A stretch of 64,000 bases of DNA from Flagellimonas eckloniae (GCF_001413955.1 NZ_LCTZ01000002.1:2776501-2840500); one strand, 5' to 3'; counted from the stretch's first letter, positions 1 to 9,465 are shown. The notes: generated by a model from the letters alone, not told the origin. Numbers and translations are program-made.

Positions 1-383
1 GACTTACTCCTTTGAAAACTATAAAAGGGAAAACGGATTATCTTTTAATATATAATTCCCAACAGGAAATTGAGGCCATAGCCCCCAACTTCCATTTGTT
101 GGACAAATTGGCCTGTAGGGGAGTTATTATCTCGGCTCCAGGCGACAAGGTGGATTTTGTATCACGCTTTTTTGCCCCAAGATGTGTAATTCCAGAAGAC
201 CCGGTTACAGGCTCAGCACACACCACCTTGACTCCTTATTGGTCAAAAACTCTTGGAAAAACAAAAATGACCGCAAAACAACTTTCTAAAAGAGGAGGAG
301 ATTTAATTTGTGAATATTTAGGAGAGCGGGTAAAAATATCGGGGAAAGCGGTTCCATATCTTATCGGTGAAATAGAAATATAA
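1..383 (+). CDS. PhzF family isomerase/epimerase, 3' part
   Basis: The reading frame is already open at the window edge, so only the last ~127 residues are visible. The sequence DPVTGSAHTTLTPYW is the conserved PhzF C-domain motif, followed by the usual G-G/C-E-Y-x-G-x-x-V/I block. PhzF-family proteins are diaminopimelate-epimerase-fold enzymes; besides phenazine synthesis most members have unknown small-molecule substrates. The stop lies 5 bases before hemB, so the two are probably co-transcribed. A TTG at 12 is in frame but the homologous family extends about 130 residues further upstream, so it is not the start. Family assignment is strong; substrate is unknown. Confidence 0.85.
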   Translation, partial: LTPLKTIKGKTDYLLIYNSQQEIEAIAPNFHLLDKLACRGVIISAPGDKVDFVSRFFAPRCVIPEDPVTGSAHTTLTPYWSKTLGKTKMTAKQLSKRGGDLICEYLGERVKISGKAVPYLIGEIEI

Positions 384-388
384 AGGTT

Positions 389-1378
389 ATGTACCCACTA
401 ATACGAAATAGAAGACTGCGGGCATCAGAATCCATTAGAAGGTTGGTTCGCGAAACGGTAATAACACCAGATGATTTTTTAGTGCCCCTCTTTGTGGTGG
501 AAGGCAAAGGAATCAAAGAAGAAATTCCTTCAATGCCCAATTATTACAGATTGAGTTTGGACAATCTGGAAAAGGAAACAAAAGAACTATGGAAAATGGG
601 GCTTTGTGCAGTACTGCTTTTTGTGAAAGTGCCAGATAACCTGAAAGACAATAAGGGAGCCGAAGCACTAAATGCGGAAGGTTTAATGCAACGCGCCATT
701 AAAACGGTAAAAAATGCCTGCCCAGATATGTTGGTCATGACGGATGTTGCCCTAGACCCCTACTCCTCGTACGGACATGACGGGATTGTTGCTGATGGAC
801 AAATTTTGAATGATGAAACCTCGGAAGTTTTGGCAGAAATGAGCGTTTCGCATGCACAGGCAGGAGCTGATTTTGTTGCGCCAAGCGATATGATGGATGG
901 CCGAATTCTAACCATTCGTGAAGCTTTGGAAGATGAAGGTTATCAAAACACGGGAATCATGAGCTATTCTGCAAAATACGCCAGTGCTTTTTATGGCCCC
1001 TTTAGGGATGCATTGGATTCTGCACCAGTGGATATTGCCAATGTCCCTAAAGACAAAAAAACTTACCAAATGGATTTTGCCAATAGGTTTGAAGCCATTC
1101 GTGAAACCCAAATGGATATTGATGAAGGAGCAGATATCGTGATGGTAAAACCTGGCTTAGCGTATTTAGACATTGTACGCGAAATCAAAAATGAGGTCGA
1201 TGTTCCCGTTGCAGTATATCAAGTTTCAGGCGAATATGCCATGTTAAAAGCTGCTACCGAAAAAGGCTGGTTAGATCATGATGCTGTAATGATGGAACAA
1301 CTTATCGCCATTAAAAGAGCTGGAGCCAATATTATTGCCAGTTATTTTGCCAAAGATTTCATTCGGGTAATCGGTTAA
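389..1378 (+). CDS. hemB: Delta-aminolevulinic acid dehydratase (porphobilinogen synthase)
   Basis: Condenses two 5-aminolevulinate molecules to porphobilinogen in cytoplasmic haem synthesis. At 329 residues it has normal HemB length. The two active-site lysines are K196 (in MSYSAKYASAFYGPFRDA) and K254 (in MVKPGLAYLD). The metal loop reads DVALDPYSSYGHDG (119-132): the cysteines of the zinc-type enzymes are replaced by Ala/Asp, so this is a magnesium/potassium-type or zinc-independent HemB, as in Pseudomonas. ATG at 389 lies 5 bases after the phzF-like stop. It heads a row of five closely spaced plus-strand genes, but the neighbours are not haem genes. Confidence 0.97.
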   Translation: MYPLIRNRRLRASESIRRLVRETVITPDDFLVPLFVVEGKGIKEEIPSMPNYYRLSLDNLEKETKELWKMGLCAVLLFVKVPDNLKDNKGAEALNAEGLMQRAIKTVKNACPDMLVMTDVALDPYSSYGHDGIVADGQILNDETSEVLAEMSVSHAQAGADFVAPSDMMDGRILTIREALEDEGYQNTGIMSYSAKYASAFYGPFRDALDSAPVDIANVPKDKKTYQMDFANRFEAIRETQMDIDEGADIVMVKPGLAYLDIVREIKNEVDVPVAVYQVSGEYAMLKAATEKGWLDHDAVMMEQLIAIKRAGANIIASYFAKDFIRVIG

Positions 1379-1402
1379 CCACTACTAATCAAAATAGAGA
1401 CC

Positions 1403-2695
1403 ATGAAAAATCTGGTTGTATTCATTTTCTCGATTTTTCTGTTTGCGCAATCAAATTATGCGCAACAAAACCTTGGCAAAGAAATAATTCTTGAAACAGG
1501 TTTTGATACAGTGTCCGTTTCCTATCAAGTAGATTCCATAATGGCTCTGGGCATAAAAAACAGTGCCTTTCCCGGAGCACAAGTGTTGGTGGCAAAAGAC
1601 AATGAGGTGATTTTTCATAAAGCATATGGGTACCACACCTATGACAGCATTCAAACCGTAAGTTTAAACGACATTTACGATTTGGCTTCAGTAACCAAAA
1701 TTACGGGGCCACTCCCTGCAATCATGAAGCTTGTTGATGAGAAAAAACTGGATTTAGACAAGCCGTTCAGCACCTATTGGAAGTCTTGGAGAAAAAGAAG
1801 GGACAAGAAAGACCTTACCTTAAGACAAATCTTAAGCCATCAAGCGGGTTTGGTTCCGTACATTGTTTTCATGGGGAAAGTGATGAAAGATGGTAAACTT
1901 AAAAAGCGTTTTATTAAAGAAAATCCAAGCAAACGATTTCAAAAGCAAATTTATGATGGCCTCTACATCAAAAATCGTTTTCAGAGAAAAATGCATCGAA
2001 TTATCAATCGCTCTAAAGTCTCTGATGAAAAAGTGTACAAATATTCTGGACTCTCCTTTCTTATTTTTCCAGAGCTGATTTCCCAACTCTCCCAGATGGA
2101 TTATGAAACCTATCTTCAAGAGAATTTTTACACCCCTTTGGAGTGTTCAACTTTAGGTTTTAATCCAACGAACAAGAATTCTCCAAACGAAGTTGTTCCA
2201 ACAGAAATGGATACACTCTTTAGAAAAGATCTTGTAAAAGGATGGGTGCATGATGAAAATGCATCACTCTTGGGCGGTGTTTCCGGAAATGCAGGATTGT
2301 TTGGCACCGCTGAAGATATGGCCAAAATCATGTTGCTCTATCAAAATTATGGAGCCTACAATGACAAGCAACTTATTTCTGAAAAGACAGTCAAGGAATT
2401 TACAAAAGTTCAATTTCCAGATAATGAAAACCGTAGGGGATTGGGTTTTGACAAACCCTTAATTGGCAATGATACACTAGACCTAAAAGACTCCTATCCA
2501 TCACCATTGGCCGGTAATGAGAGTTTCGGGCATTCCGGATTTACGGGGACGCTTGTATGGGCAGATCCAAAAAACCAATTGGTATTTATTTTTCTTTCCA
2601 ACAGGGTATATCCCACAAGGACCAATAGAAATCTTTATGAACTAAATATTAGAACTTCCCTACAACATATTTTTTATCAAGCCTTCGTCAATTAA
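1403..2695 (+). CDS. Beta-lactamase-fold serine hydrolase (class C/PBP4* type), exported
   Basis: 430 residues with an N-terminal signal peptide ending about FAQSNYAQQ. The fold of class C beta-lactamases and D-Ala peptidases is indicated by the nucleophile motif SVTK (in YDLASVTKITG, ~95-105), a Tyr motif KYSG in place of the usual YxN, and a third-box motif GHSGFTG near the C-terminus, in the place of K-T-G. Such proteins act on peptidoglycan peptides, D-amino-acid peptides or esters in the periplasm; many are called beta-lactamases by homology only. Spacing is 24 bases after hemB. The altered second motif (YSG, no Asn) argues against confident assignment as a resistance beta-lactamase. Confidence 0.88.
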   Translation: MKNLVVFIFSIFLFAQSNYAQQNLGKEIILETGFDTVSVSYQVDSIMALGIKNSAFPGAQVLVAKDNEVIFHKAYGYHTYDSIQTVSLNDIYDLASVTKITGPLPAIMKLVDEKKLDLDKPFSTYWKSWRKRRDKKDLTLRQILSHQAGLVPYIVFMGKVMKDGKLKKRFIKENPSKRFQKQIYDGLYIKNRFQRKMHRIINRSKVSDEKVYKYSGLSFLIFPELISQLSQMDYETYLQENFYTPLECSTLGFNPTNKNSPNEVVPTEMDTLFRKDLVKGWVHDENASLLGGVSGNAGLFGTAEDMAKIMLLYQNYGAYNDKQLISEKTVKEFTKVQFPDNENRRGLGFDKPLIGNDTLDLKDSYPSPLAGNESFGHSGFTGTLVWADPKNQLVFIFLSNRVYPTRTNRNLYELNIRTSLQHIFYQAFVN

Positions 2696-2748
2696 CAGCA
2701 AGTAGAATTCATCGGTATTCATTATCTTGGTGCTTATAGCAAAAATCA

Positions 2749-3870
2749 ATGGGAGTTCTACTTTTTTACGCATTCATTTCTATATTTTTTTCATTCCTCT
2801 GTTCCATACTGGAAGCGGTACTTCTGAGTATTACGCCCACCTTTATCAATATAAAAAAACAAGAGGGCAAGGAATATGCTACAGAGCTGGAACTTCTTAA
2901 GAAAGATGTGGACAAGCCATTAATAGCAATCCTTACCTTAAATACCATTGCCCATACGGTAGGAGCCATATTGGTAGGTGTACAGGCCAAAGTTGCATAT
3001 GCGGACCTCTATGGAACTTCAACCCTCACTTTTCTAGGATTTGAATTTACCGAAGATCTTATGGTTGGTGTGGTGTCTACCATAATGACCATTTTAATTT
3101 TAGTGGCTTCGGAGATAATCCCAAAAACCATAGGTGCAACCTATTGGAAACAACTATCTAATTTTACCGCAAAAGCACTAAACGTAATGGTCTTTATTTT
3201 AAAGTGGACCGGATTGTTATGGTTGCTACAACTGTTCACCAAGCTTATTGGAAAAAAAGGGCACCATGGAAGTGTTCTGAGTAGAGAAGATTTTACGGCA
3301 ATGACAGATATTGCCCATGAAGAAGGTGTTTTTCAAGAATCAGAATCCAAAGTCATTAAAAATCTTTTAACTTTTGACGAGATTCAAGCCAAGGACATCA
3401 TGACTCCAAGAACGGTTATGAAAATTGCATCCGAAGAAACCACCATTCAAGATTTTTTTGAAGCAAATAGACCTTTACGGTTTTCTAGAATTCCTCTTTA
3501 CAAAGATCGAATGGATAATATAACAGGGTATTTCCTAAAAGATGAACTTATGGAGGCCATCATTAATAAAAAAGGAAAGGAAACCGTTGCAACACTAAAA
3601 CGTGAAATTCTGGTAACGGACAGAACAAAACCCATTCCAGAACTCTTTGAAAAATTCGTGGCTCAAAGAGAACATGTTTCATTAGTTGTTGATGAATATG
3701 GTTCGGTAAGTGGTTTGGTTACCATGGAAGATGTTATTGAAACCTTGCTCGGATTGGAGATTATGGATGAAAGTGATAATGTTGAAGACCTTCAAGTACT
3801 TGCCAGAAAGAACTGGGAAAGCAGAGCAAAGCGGTTAGGGATTATTGAAGAAAAGGATAATATTAATTGA
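2749..3870 (+). CDS. CNNM/DUF21 transmembrane protein with CBS pair (HlyC/CorC family)
   Basis: 373 residues. The N-terminal half carries several hydrophobic helices (about residues 3-23, 60-85, 100-125, 140-160) typical of the DUF21/CNNM membrane domain, with the signature ASEIIPKTIG. Residues ~200-330 form a CBS domain pair (KDIMTPRTVM; VDEYGSVSGLVTMEDVIETLLG). Members are linked to magnesium or other divalent-cation efflux; the old name hemolysin is misleading. It ends ~30 residues after the CBS pair and so lacks the C-terminal CorC_HlyC transporter-associated domain found in many relatives; short forms are common in Flavobacteriia. The stop codon overlaps the next start (TGATG). Confidence 0.9.
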   Translation: MGVLLFYAFISIFFSFLCSILEAVLLSITPTFINIKKQEGKEYATELELLKKDVDKPLIAILTLNTIAHTVGAILVGVQAKVAYADLYGTSTLTFLGFEFTEDLMVGVVSTIMTILILVASEIIPKTIGATYWKQLSNFTAKALNVMVFILKWTGLLWLLQLFTKLIGKKGHHGSVLSREDFTAMTDIAHEEGVFQESESKVIKNLLTFDEIQAKDIMTPRTVMKIASEETTIQDFFEANRPLRFSRIPLYKDRMDNITGYFLKDELMEAIINKKGKETVATLKREILVTDRTKPIPELFEKFVAQREHVSLVVDEYGSVSGLVTMEDVIETLLGLEIMDESDNVEDLQVLARKNWESRAKRLGIIEEKDNIN

Positions 3871-4340
3871 TGGAAGTTGCTTATTTACAAACTCCTGTGG
3901 GTTTAGCTGAGTTTCATGGCGATGAAAATGGACTTGCTTCCGTTTCTGTTTTGAATGGAGAAAAAACCATTGATTTGGTTCCAGAGGTTTTGGAAGATGT
4001 GGTATATCAATTTCAAGAATATTTTGACGGTACCCGGAAGAATTTCGACTTAAAATTGAACCCCGTAGGAACTGATTTTCAAAAAAAGGTTTGGAAGGCC
4101 CTTGGTGAAATCCCCTTTGGAAAAACAGTTTCCTATCTTGAACTTTCCAAAAAATTAGGAGATCCCAAAGCAATTCGCGCCGTTGCGGCCGCCAATGGTA
4201 AAAACCCGCTTTGGATTATTGTTCCATGCCACCGTGTAATTGGTAGCAATGGAGATCTTGTTGGATATGCCGGAGGGTTACACCGCAAGAAATGGCTTTT
4301 AGAACACGAGAGTCCTGCAAAACAGACTTCTCTGTTTTAG
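3870..4340 (+). CDS. ogt: Methylated-DNA--protein-cysteine methyltransferase
   Basis: Removes alkyl groups from O6-alkylguanine by transferring them to its own cysteine. The acceptor motif IVPCHRVIG is present near residues 114-122, preceded by the DNA-binding helix KAIRAVAAANGKNP and the Ogt/AGT block FQKKVWKALGEIPFGKTVSY. Length 156 residues, the usual size for the Ogt type without an Ada regulatory domain. I chose ATG at 3870, which overlaps the upstream TGA by one base (translational coupling), over the TTG three bases earlier. Function is well supported by the intact active site. Confidence 0.95.
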   Translation: MEVAYLQTPVGLAEFHGDENGLASVSVLNGEKTIDLVPEVLEDVVYQFQEYFDGTRKNFDLKLNPVGTDFQKKVWKALGEIPFGKTVSYLELSKKLGDPKAIRAVAAANGKNPLWIIVPCHRVIGSNGDLVGYAGGLHRKKWLLEHESPAKQTSLF

Positions 4341-4350
4341 AGAGTTTTTA

Positions 4351-5148
4351 TTAATTCCCGCAAGTAATCTCACTCAAAACATTTGCACTTTCAGTCGCCT
4401 GATTTTTTGTAAATGATTCGTTGAAAAGAACAAACTTATCAATCGCATGACCTGAAGATCGTGCCGAAATCTCCATAGTGTAGGTTCCGGGAGCATCAAA
4501 CTTTACAAAAATATCATGTGCATCATTGTCCGATGTGGATGATTGCCACTTAAAACTTAAATCATTACCACTTCTATAAATTTTGAACCATCCGTCTTTA
4601 CTTGAACCTTCCGGAGTAGGTGATTTATCCCTACCCGCTGGATATACGATACTCCCATTTCCTTTTTCACCAAAAAAATCATCGGCATCATCAAAGCGTA
4701 ACCAGGTATCGTTATGTTCTGTACCGTTAGTGCCTGTTGTGACGGAAGACCTCCAAATAAACTGATACGTTCCCGTGTTAGTGATATTGATCTTAAAAGC
4801 AGTCAATCCATTCCCAGGATTTCCCAAGGATTGACTCCCCGTCCAAACCATATAGCCTTCACCGGTATGATCTGTATCCGAACTTTTCAATTTCCAATCT
4901 CCAGAAAATTCGGCGTTTTCAAACTCAACATTTACCAAACCGTCCTTTTCATTAAAAATAAAGCTACTCGAGTCTGAACATTCGCTACTCGGGTCTGTTG
5001 GTGTTTCAGAACCTTCTTCGGATACTTCGCCTTCTGGCTGGGCATCTTCATCGGATGAATCTGAACATGAAATAATACATGCCAATACCAACAACATGGA
5101 GAAATATTTTAAAGTTCTTATAGAAGAATCAAAATTTGGGAATTTCAT
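4351..5148 (-). CDS. Surface lipoprotein with beta-sandwich (CBM-like) domain
   Basis: 265 residues. The signal sequence ends in a lipobox IISC (Cys28), followed by SDSSDEDAQ, an acidic stretch resembling the Bacteroidota lipoprotein export signal for outer-surface display. A Ser/Glu-rich linker leads to a ~200-residue domain beginning at LVNVEFENAEF, with alternating beta-strand pattern, several Trp/Asn/Asp turns and the endings TYTMEISARSSGHAIDKFVL. This ending is typical of carbohydrate-binding-like beta-sandwich modules (CBM35/CBM6-like), which suggests glycan binding, but no catalytic domain is present. Convergent with ogt. I do not recognise a named family. Confidence 0.7.
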   Translation of the reverse strand: MKFPNFDSSIRTLKYFSMLLVLACIISCSDSSDEDAQPEGEVSEEGSETPTDPSSECSDSSSFIFNEKDGLVNVEFENAEFSGDWKLKSSDTDHTGEGYMVWTGSQSLGNPGNGLTAFKINITNTGTYQFIWRSSVTTGTNGTEHNDTWLRFDDADDFFGEKGNGSIVYPAGRDKSPTPEGSSKDGWFKIYRSGNDLSFKWQSSTSDNDAHDIFVKFDAPGTYTMEISARSSGHAIDKFVLFNESFTKNQATESANVLSEITCGN

Positions 5149-5281
5149 TGTTATTGATTTGGGTTATGCTATAATAAGTAGGTTATCAATTTAATAACGA
5201 TATAACCCATAAATTCTTTTACCGGTTATCGATTAATCCTAAAATATTTATCTTTCCTACAGATTTTACTTACTTAACACC

Positions 5282-5995
5282 ATGCTTTATAAACTTAACC
5301 TAGAACACATCCTTTTTTTGGATATCGAAACTGTACCCCAAAAACCGAATTTTGCGGATTTAGATGAAAATACCCAAATGATGTGGGAACAAAAATCACA
5401 GTACCAACGTAAAGATGAATTTACCCCAGAAGAATTTTATGAACGTGCTGGAATTTGGGCTGAGTTCGGAAAAATAATCTGTATCTCAGTTGGCTACTTT
5501 ACTTCAAAAGGAGATTCGCGAAATTTCCGGGTCACTTCTTTTTATGGAGAAGAACTGGAATTATTAAAACAGTTTAAACAATTACTTCAGGAACATTTTA
5601 ATCAAACCAGACATCTTTTATGTGCCCATAACGGGAAGGAATTTGATTTTCCATATATAGCCCGTCGCATGGTAATCAATGGAATGAATCTTCCCTATAA
5701 ATTAGATTTGTTCGGGAAAAAGCCATGGGATGTACCCCACTTGGACACCATGGAATTGTGGAAATTTGGGGATTATAAACACTTTACCTCCCTAAAATTA
5801 TTGGCACACGTATTGGGCATTCCCTCTCCTAAAGAAGATATGGACGGGAGTATGGTAAAAGGTGTTTTTTATGAGGAAGATGATTTAGATCGTATTGTTT
5901 CCTATTGCGAATTGGATGTTGTGACCACCGCACAGGTTTTCCTGAAGCTACGAAATGAAGAATTGCTCTCAGAAGAAGAAATCAAAAAAGTATAA
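5282..5995 (+). CDS. PolB-like 3'-5' exonuclease (DEDD superfamily)
   Basis: 237 residues of the predicted 3'-5' exonuclease PolB-like family. Exo I is LFLDIETVP (Asp14, Glu16 region), Exo II is HNGKEFDFPYIARRM (Asp in FDFP), and Exo III is SYCELDVVTTAQVF. All acidic metal ligands are present, so it should be an active DnaQ-fold exonuclease. No polymerase domain is attached. It is probably involved in DNA repair or RNA/DNA processing; the biological role of this stand-alone family is not established. It is transcribed alone, divergent from the preceding lipoprotein across a 133-base AT-rich spacer. Confidence 0.85.
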   Translation: MLYKLNLEHILFLDIETVPQKPNFADLDENTQMMWEQKSQYQRKDEFTPEEFYERAGIWAEFGKIICISVGYFTSKGDSRNFRVTSFYGEELELLKQFKQLLQEHFNQTRHLLCAHNGKEFDFPYIARRMVINGMNLPYKLDLFGKKPWDVPHLDTMELWKFGDYKHFTSLKLLAHVLGIPSPKEDMDGSMVKGVFYEEDDLDRIVSYCELDVVTTAQVFLKLRNEELLSEEEIKKV

Positions 5996-6040
5996 CGGTT
6001 AAATAGAGTCGAATTTTTTCAGAAAGTTTCAACGCTTTAA

Positions 6041-6057
6041 AATCGTTAGAAACGATT
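6041..6057. terminator. Small hairpin between convergent genes
   Basis: AATCGTT-aga-AACGATT is a perfect 7-bp stem in the gap between convergent genes ending at 5995 and 6091. There is no T-run on either side, so it would be a weak or factor-assisted terminator at best. Confidence 0.3.
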
Positions 6058-6090
6058 CCACCAGTTTTGAAAAAGTACATAAATGAAGGT

Positions 6091-8286
6091 TTAGTTTTTA
6101 TAAAATTTGGAACTCTTTATGCCTGAGTAATCTTGAACCACTAGCACATATAATCCCGAAGACAGGTCAGAAACATTAATAGCACCTGTGGGGTTTCCTT
6201 TTTTAATAGTATTTCCAGAAGTAGTAATAACAGAATACACGGCATCTTCAGATAATTTGGCCCCGACAGTTAACCATTCTGTTGTTGGATTTGGGTATAC
6301 CGTAATCTGAAGCGTTTCGTCAAACGCAAAAGCCTCATAAGCAATAAGTTCTGTTTCTGTACCATTAAATTCAAATTGAATTTCTTCTGAAAACTCGGAT
6401 ACTATATTCTCAGTACAGATGGAACGTATCCGTGCTTCATAGGTAATACCTTCTTCCAAATTGGGAAGCTCCAAGCTGTTTTCCCAAATCAGTTCACTTT
6501 TCCAATTGTTTTCAGCGGTTGATTTATATTGAACCTCAAAAAGGGTTTCTTCAGCTTCAGTCCATAAAATGGTAGAACTATTCTCGGTTGAGGACAACAA
6601 TTCAACATCCAATGGGGTCTCTATATCACATTTTGAAACTTGCGCTCCTGAAACAATCAATGAAAAATCTTGGAATCCATTTATTAATGCCCCTTTGTGT
6701 GAAACGGTAATGATATATTCTCCTGAGGCATTATCAATTTCTATTCGTTCAAAAGGATCAACAAGATTATCCCCTTTTGTAGCAGCATCGTTTACCCTAG
6801 ATGCATTCAATTTCCATGGATAATACGTATTTCCGTTTTTGGTTATTCTGATATCCAAATCGTTCATCAAAGCTGGAGTTGTACCGTTTAAATCTCCTCT
6901 GTTTATATATTCCCCTTCCGGATCTGTCCAAGAAATTGAAGCAACCATTTTTTCTCCTTCTTTAGCATTTATGGTCATGGAAAATGTTTCTCCATCTACC
7001 AGGCTTTCTTCTTCTATTAAACTACTATATTCTTTGTTTTGCAAAACTTCGGCAGCAGCCCTTGCGTTCATAATACCCCATCCCATTTTGTAATCCGGTC
7101 CTTGTGCATCCACATCATCAGCAGTATGCAAAGCAAGCCCTTTCAGTGTTGCTGCTTTCATAAAACCACCATACAATTCCTCATGGTACTGCTGTAATAA
7201 TAATAAAGCTCCTGTTACACCGGGCGCGGCCATTGAAGTTCCTGCCGAGGTATCATAACTTGTATTGGTTGTGGAAGAAGTAGAAAATATAGAAGACCCA
7301 TCGCCTGCCAAATCTGGTTTTACCCTACCATCATCAACTGGACCAAGACTGCTATAACTGGCAACATTTGCTTCCTGTAATTCTCCGTTACTTCCAATTT
7401 TTGTGTTTGCTCCAGCAATGGTTAAACCATTTTTTGATGTTGCAAAACCCAATAAAAGATCAAATCCATCTGCAGTTGTGCCAAAAATTGGAGTTTCATT
7501 ATCATATGATTTTTGAGCATTCCCAGCAGCCGTTACCATTAAATAGTAAGGTGCATTATACATGATCTTGTCCCAATCTTGGGATACTCTAATGTAAGAC
7601 CCAAAATACCAATCTGGTACCCTGTCGGATTTGATACCATAGGAATGATTACTTAACAATAGCCCATTGGCAGCCGCTTCTGCAACTTCAATTTTATCAC
7701 GTGTCCAATTATGTGTCAAAGCTTCAGCGCCATAGGCCACCCCTTTGGCATTCGGTTTTATTCCTGCGGAAATAAGATTCCCAGTAACCAGCGTAGCATG
7801 TGATCCCACTTCATCAGAACCATCTCCATTTTTAGCCCTTACATCAAATTCTTGATGTGTTGTGCGGGCAATTCCTGCGTCCCAAACGCCAACCTGCATA
7901 CCGCTACCATCAAGCCCCAAACTCATGAGCCCATCTGAATATAAGGTATGTGCTCTGGAAACTTGGTTAGATGGATCATTAAGAGTCGTATAAAAAAGAG
8001 GGGTTCCATCTGCACCTATATCTTTAAGTGCAACAACGGTTCCATCACTGAGTTTTTCAGATTGCCTCCAATTATTGTCATTTAGAAGTTGTTTTATTTT
8101 AGCTTCTTTAGATTGATGTTCGGCCTCCATCTTGGAAATAAATGACCCAATTTTGTATTGATTATAAGTTGACTGAATAAATTCTTTTTCGGATTTTGAT
8201 TGTCCAAAAACGGAAGAAATGCTTAAAAGTGAAAATAAAAAGGACGAAAAAATTCCTGGTGCCCAAGTAGGTATTTTGCAATCCAT
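6091..8286 (-). CDS. Secreted S8 (subtilisin) peptidase with fibronectin III and T9SS sorting domain
   Basis: 731 residues. The signal peptide ends near SSVFGQS. The catalytic triad is Asp136 (VGVWDAGIA), His163 (VGSHATLVTG) and Ser351 (GTSMAAPGVTGA), with the oxyanion Asn in AAGN (~256). A beta-sandwich pro-protein-convertase-like region follows (~420-545), then a fibronectin type III module (~555-625), and a type A T9SS C-terminal domain from ITVYPNPTTEWLTVG to the final lysine-rich SSKFYKN. The protein should be exported by the Sec system, moved across the outer membrane by type IX secretion, and have its C-terminal domain removed. It stands alone between two convergent neighbours. Start ATG at 8286; a TAnnTTTG box lies 29 bases upstream. 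Confidence 0.95.
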   Translation of the reverse strand: MDCKIPTWAPGIFSSFLFSLLSISSVFGQSKSEKEFIQSTYNQYKIGSFISKMEAEHQSKEAKIKQLLNDNNWRQSEKLSDGTVVALKDIGADGTPLFYTTLNDPSNQVSRAHTLYSDGLMSLGLDGSGMQVGVWDAGIARTTHQEFDVRAKNGDGSDEVGSHATLVTGNLISAGIKPNAKGVAYGAEALTHNWTRDKIEVAEAAANGLLLSNHSYGIKSDRVPDWYFGSYIRVSQDWDKIMYNAPYYLMVTAAGNAQKSYDNETPIFGTTADGFDLLLGFATSKNGLTIAGANTKIGSNGELQEANVASYSSLGPVDDGRVKPDLAGDGSSIFSTSSTTNTSYDTSAGTSMAAPGVTGALLLLQQYHEELYGGFMKAATLKGLALHTADDVDAQGPDYKMGWGIMNARAAAEVLQNKEYSSLIEEESLVDGETFSMTINAKEGEKMVASISWTDPEGEYINRGDLNGTTPALMNDLDIRITKNGNTYYPWKLNASRVNDAATKGDNLVDPFERIEIDNASGEYIITVSHKGALINGFQDFSLIVSGAQVSKCDIETPLDVELLSSTENSSTILWTEAEETLFEVQYKSTAENNWKSELIWENSLELPNLEEGITYEARIRSICTENIVSEFSEEIQFEFNGTETELIAYEAFAFDETLQITVYPNPTTEWLTVGAKLSEDAVYSVITTSGNTIKKGNPTGAINVSDLSSGLYVLVVQDYSGIKSSKFYKN

Positions 8287-8314
8287 AATGATTGGTTAAG
8301 TAAGATTTGGACTA

Positions 8315-8322
8315 CAAAGCTA
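8315..8322 (-). promoter_or_regulatory. Probable -7 element of the S8 peptidase gene
   Basis: Reads TAGCTTTG on the minus strand, an exact match to the Bacteroidota consensus TAnnTTTG, 29 bases before the start codon. No TTG is found at the expected -33 distance. Confidence 0.4.
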
Positions 8323-8444
8323 TGAGCGGTGTTAAATCTATCGATAAAAAACCCTTTTATTTCGATGAATTACATAATGTTTGAAGATGAGGTGTTGTGA
8401 AACTCTAATTTTATGTTGTGTAGTATTTTTCTTTCTTTTTATAT

Positions 8445-9461
8445 TTACTTGTTTTCCCTCAAAACAAGGTAAACAGGAAAATGGTCGCTATAGCCTCCCA
8501 AGTATTTTTTTCCGGCATACGTCCTAAACGGATTGCCTTTATATTTTCCCTTCCACTCTTTAAGAAACTTTGGTGCAAAGACCTTGGCCTTTTTAAAACT
8601 ATGTGTGCCTTTTTCATAGTTTAAAAAACTATGGGAAATTAAAATTTGATCAAACAAGCTCCACTCCCCTTTGTAATTGGCACTTCCTGAAACCGGAGAT
8701 AATAAGGTTTGCATTGGGTTTACAAACATCTTGGTATCCATTATTGTTTTTATACTCTCTGAATTAGGGTCATCGTTAAAATCTCCCATAATAATACAGT
8801 TGAAACTTTCCGTAGGTATATTACCAATCTTTTGGAGTATCGTCTCCGCTGCTTTTATTCTTTTATAGCTGGTTTCATTTGCACCGTCCCTTCTAGAGGG
8901 CCAATGGTTTACAAACACATGTATTTCCTCTTGGTGCAATCTTCCATGCACATATAAAATGTCTCGGGTTAAATCTCTATCTCCATTATCATTGTCTACC
9001 ATTAAAGGAATGGTCTCCGAAGAAATCACTTCAAAACGTTCTTTGTTATAAATGAGAGCTGTATCAATGCCTCTTTCATCAGGAGAATCAAAATGAACAT
9101 AATCATAATTAACCTCCCGAAGGGACTTTGTCTTAAGAAGAGCTTCTATCACCTGTTTATTTTCAACCTCAGCAATACCTATTAGGACTGGAGGCGTTCC
9201 ACTATCATCCTGTCCAATAAGTGATATGGTCCTTGCTAGTTTTTTAGTTTTCCTGCTAAACTTTGATTCATCCCAAACTTTTTTTCCGTCTGGAGTAAAA
9301 TCATCATCCAATTTATGAGGGTCATTCTTGGTGTCAAAAAAATTTTCAAGATTGTAAAATGCTACGGTAAATCGGGTTTCTGAATTATTCAATTTAATTG
9401 AGCTTAGTTGGGTTTCTAAAATTATAAAAACCCAAAGTACAAAAAACGGCTTCCAAAACAT
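8445..9461 (-). CDS. Endonuclease/exonuclease/phosphatase (EEP) family protein, exported
   Basis: 338 residues with an N-terminal hydrophobic stretch (~1-18) that is a probable signal peptide. EEP-fold motifs are complete: FYNLENFFDT, the metal-binding Glu in IAEVENK, the substrate box NHWPSR, GDFNDDPNS, and the catalytic SDHFPVYL at the C-terminus. The family includes nucleases, phosphodiesterases and phosphatases, so the substrate is open: extracellular DNA, phospholipid headgroups or nucleotide phosphates are all possible. It is transcribed divergently from hflX with only 28 bases between the starts. Confidence 0.88.
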   Translation of the reverse strand: MFWKPFFVLWVFIILETQLSSIKLNNSETRFTVAFYNLENFFDTKNDPHKLDDDFTPDGKKVWDESKFSRKTKKLARTISLIGQDDSGTPPVLIGIAEVENKQVIEALLKTKSLREVNYDYVHFDSPDERGIDTALIYNKERFEVISSETIPLMVDNDNGDRDLTRDILYVHGRLHQEEIHVFVNHWPSRRDGANETSYKRIKAAETILQKIGNIPTESFNCIIMGDFNDDPNSESIKTIMDTKMFVNPMQTLLSPVSGSANYKGEWSLFDQILISHSFLNYEKGTHSFKKAKVFAPKFLKEWKGKYKGNPFRTYAGKKYLGGYSDHFPVYLVLRENK

Positions 9462-9465
9462 TGTT

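Noticed and set aside
1403..2695. Antibiotic-resistance beta-lactamase
   Set aside because: The fold is right, but the second active-site motif is atypical (YSG) and the genomic setting is housekeeping.
5161..5211. GGGTTAT...ATAACCC inverted repeat between the lipoprotein and exonuclease genes
   Set aside because: Seven-base arms 37 bases apart in AT-rich DNA may occur by chance.
8325..8387. Short plus-strand frame of 20 codons upstream of the S8 peptidase gene
   Set aside because: No promoter, ribosome site or terminator supports it, and it overlaps the peptidase promoter region.
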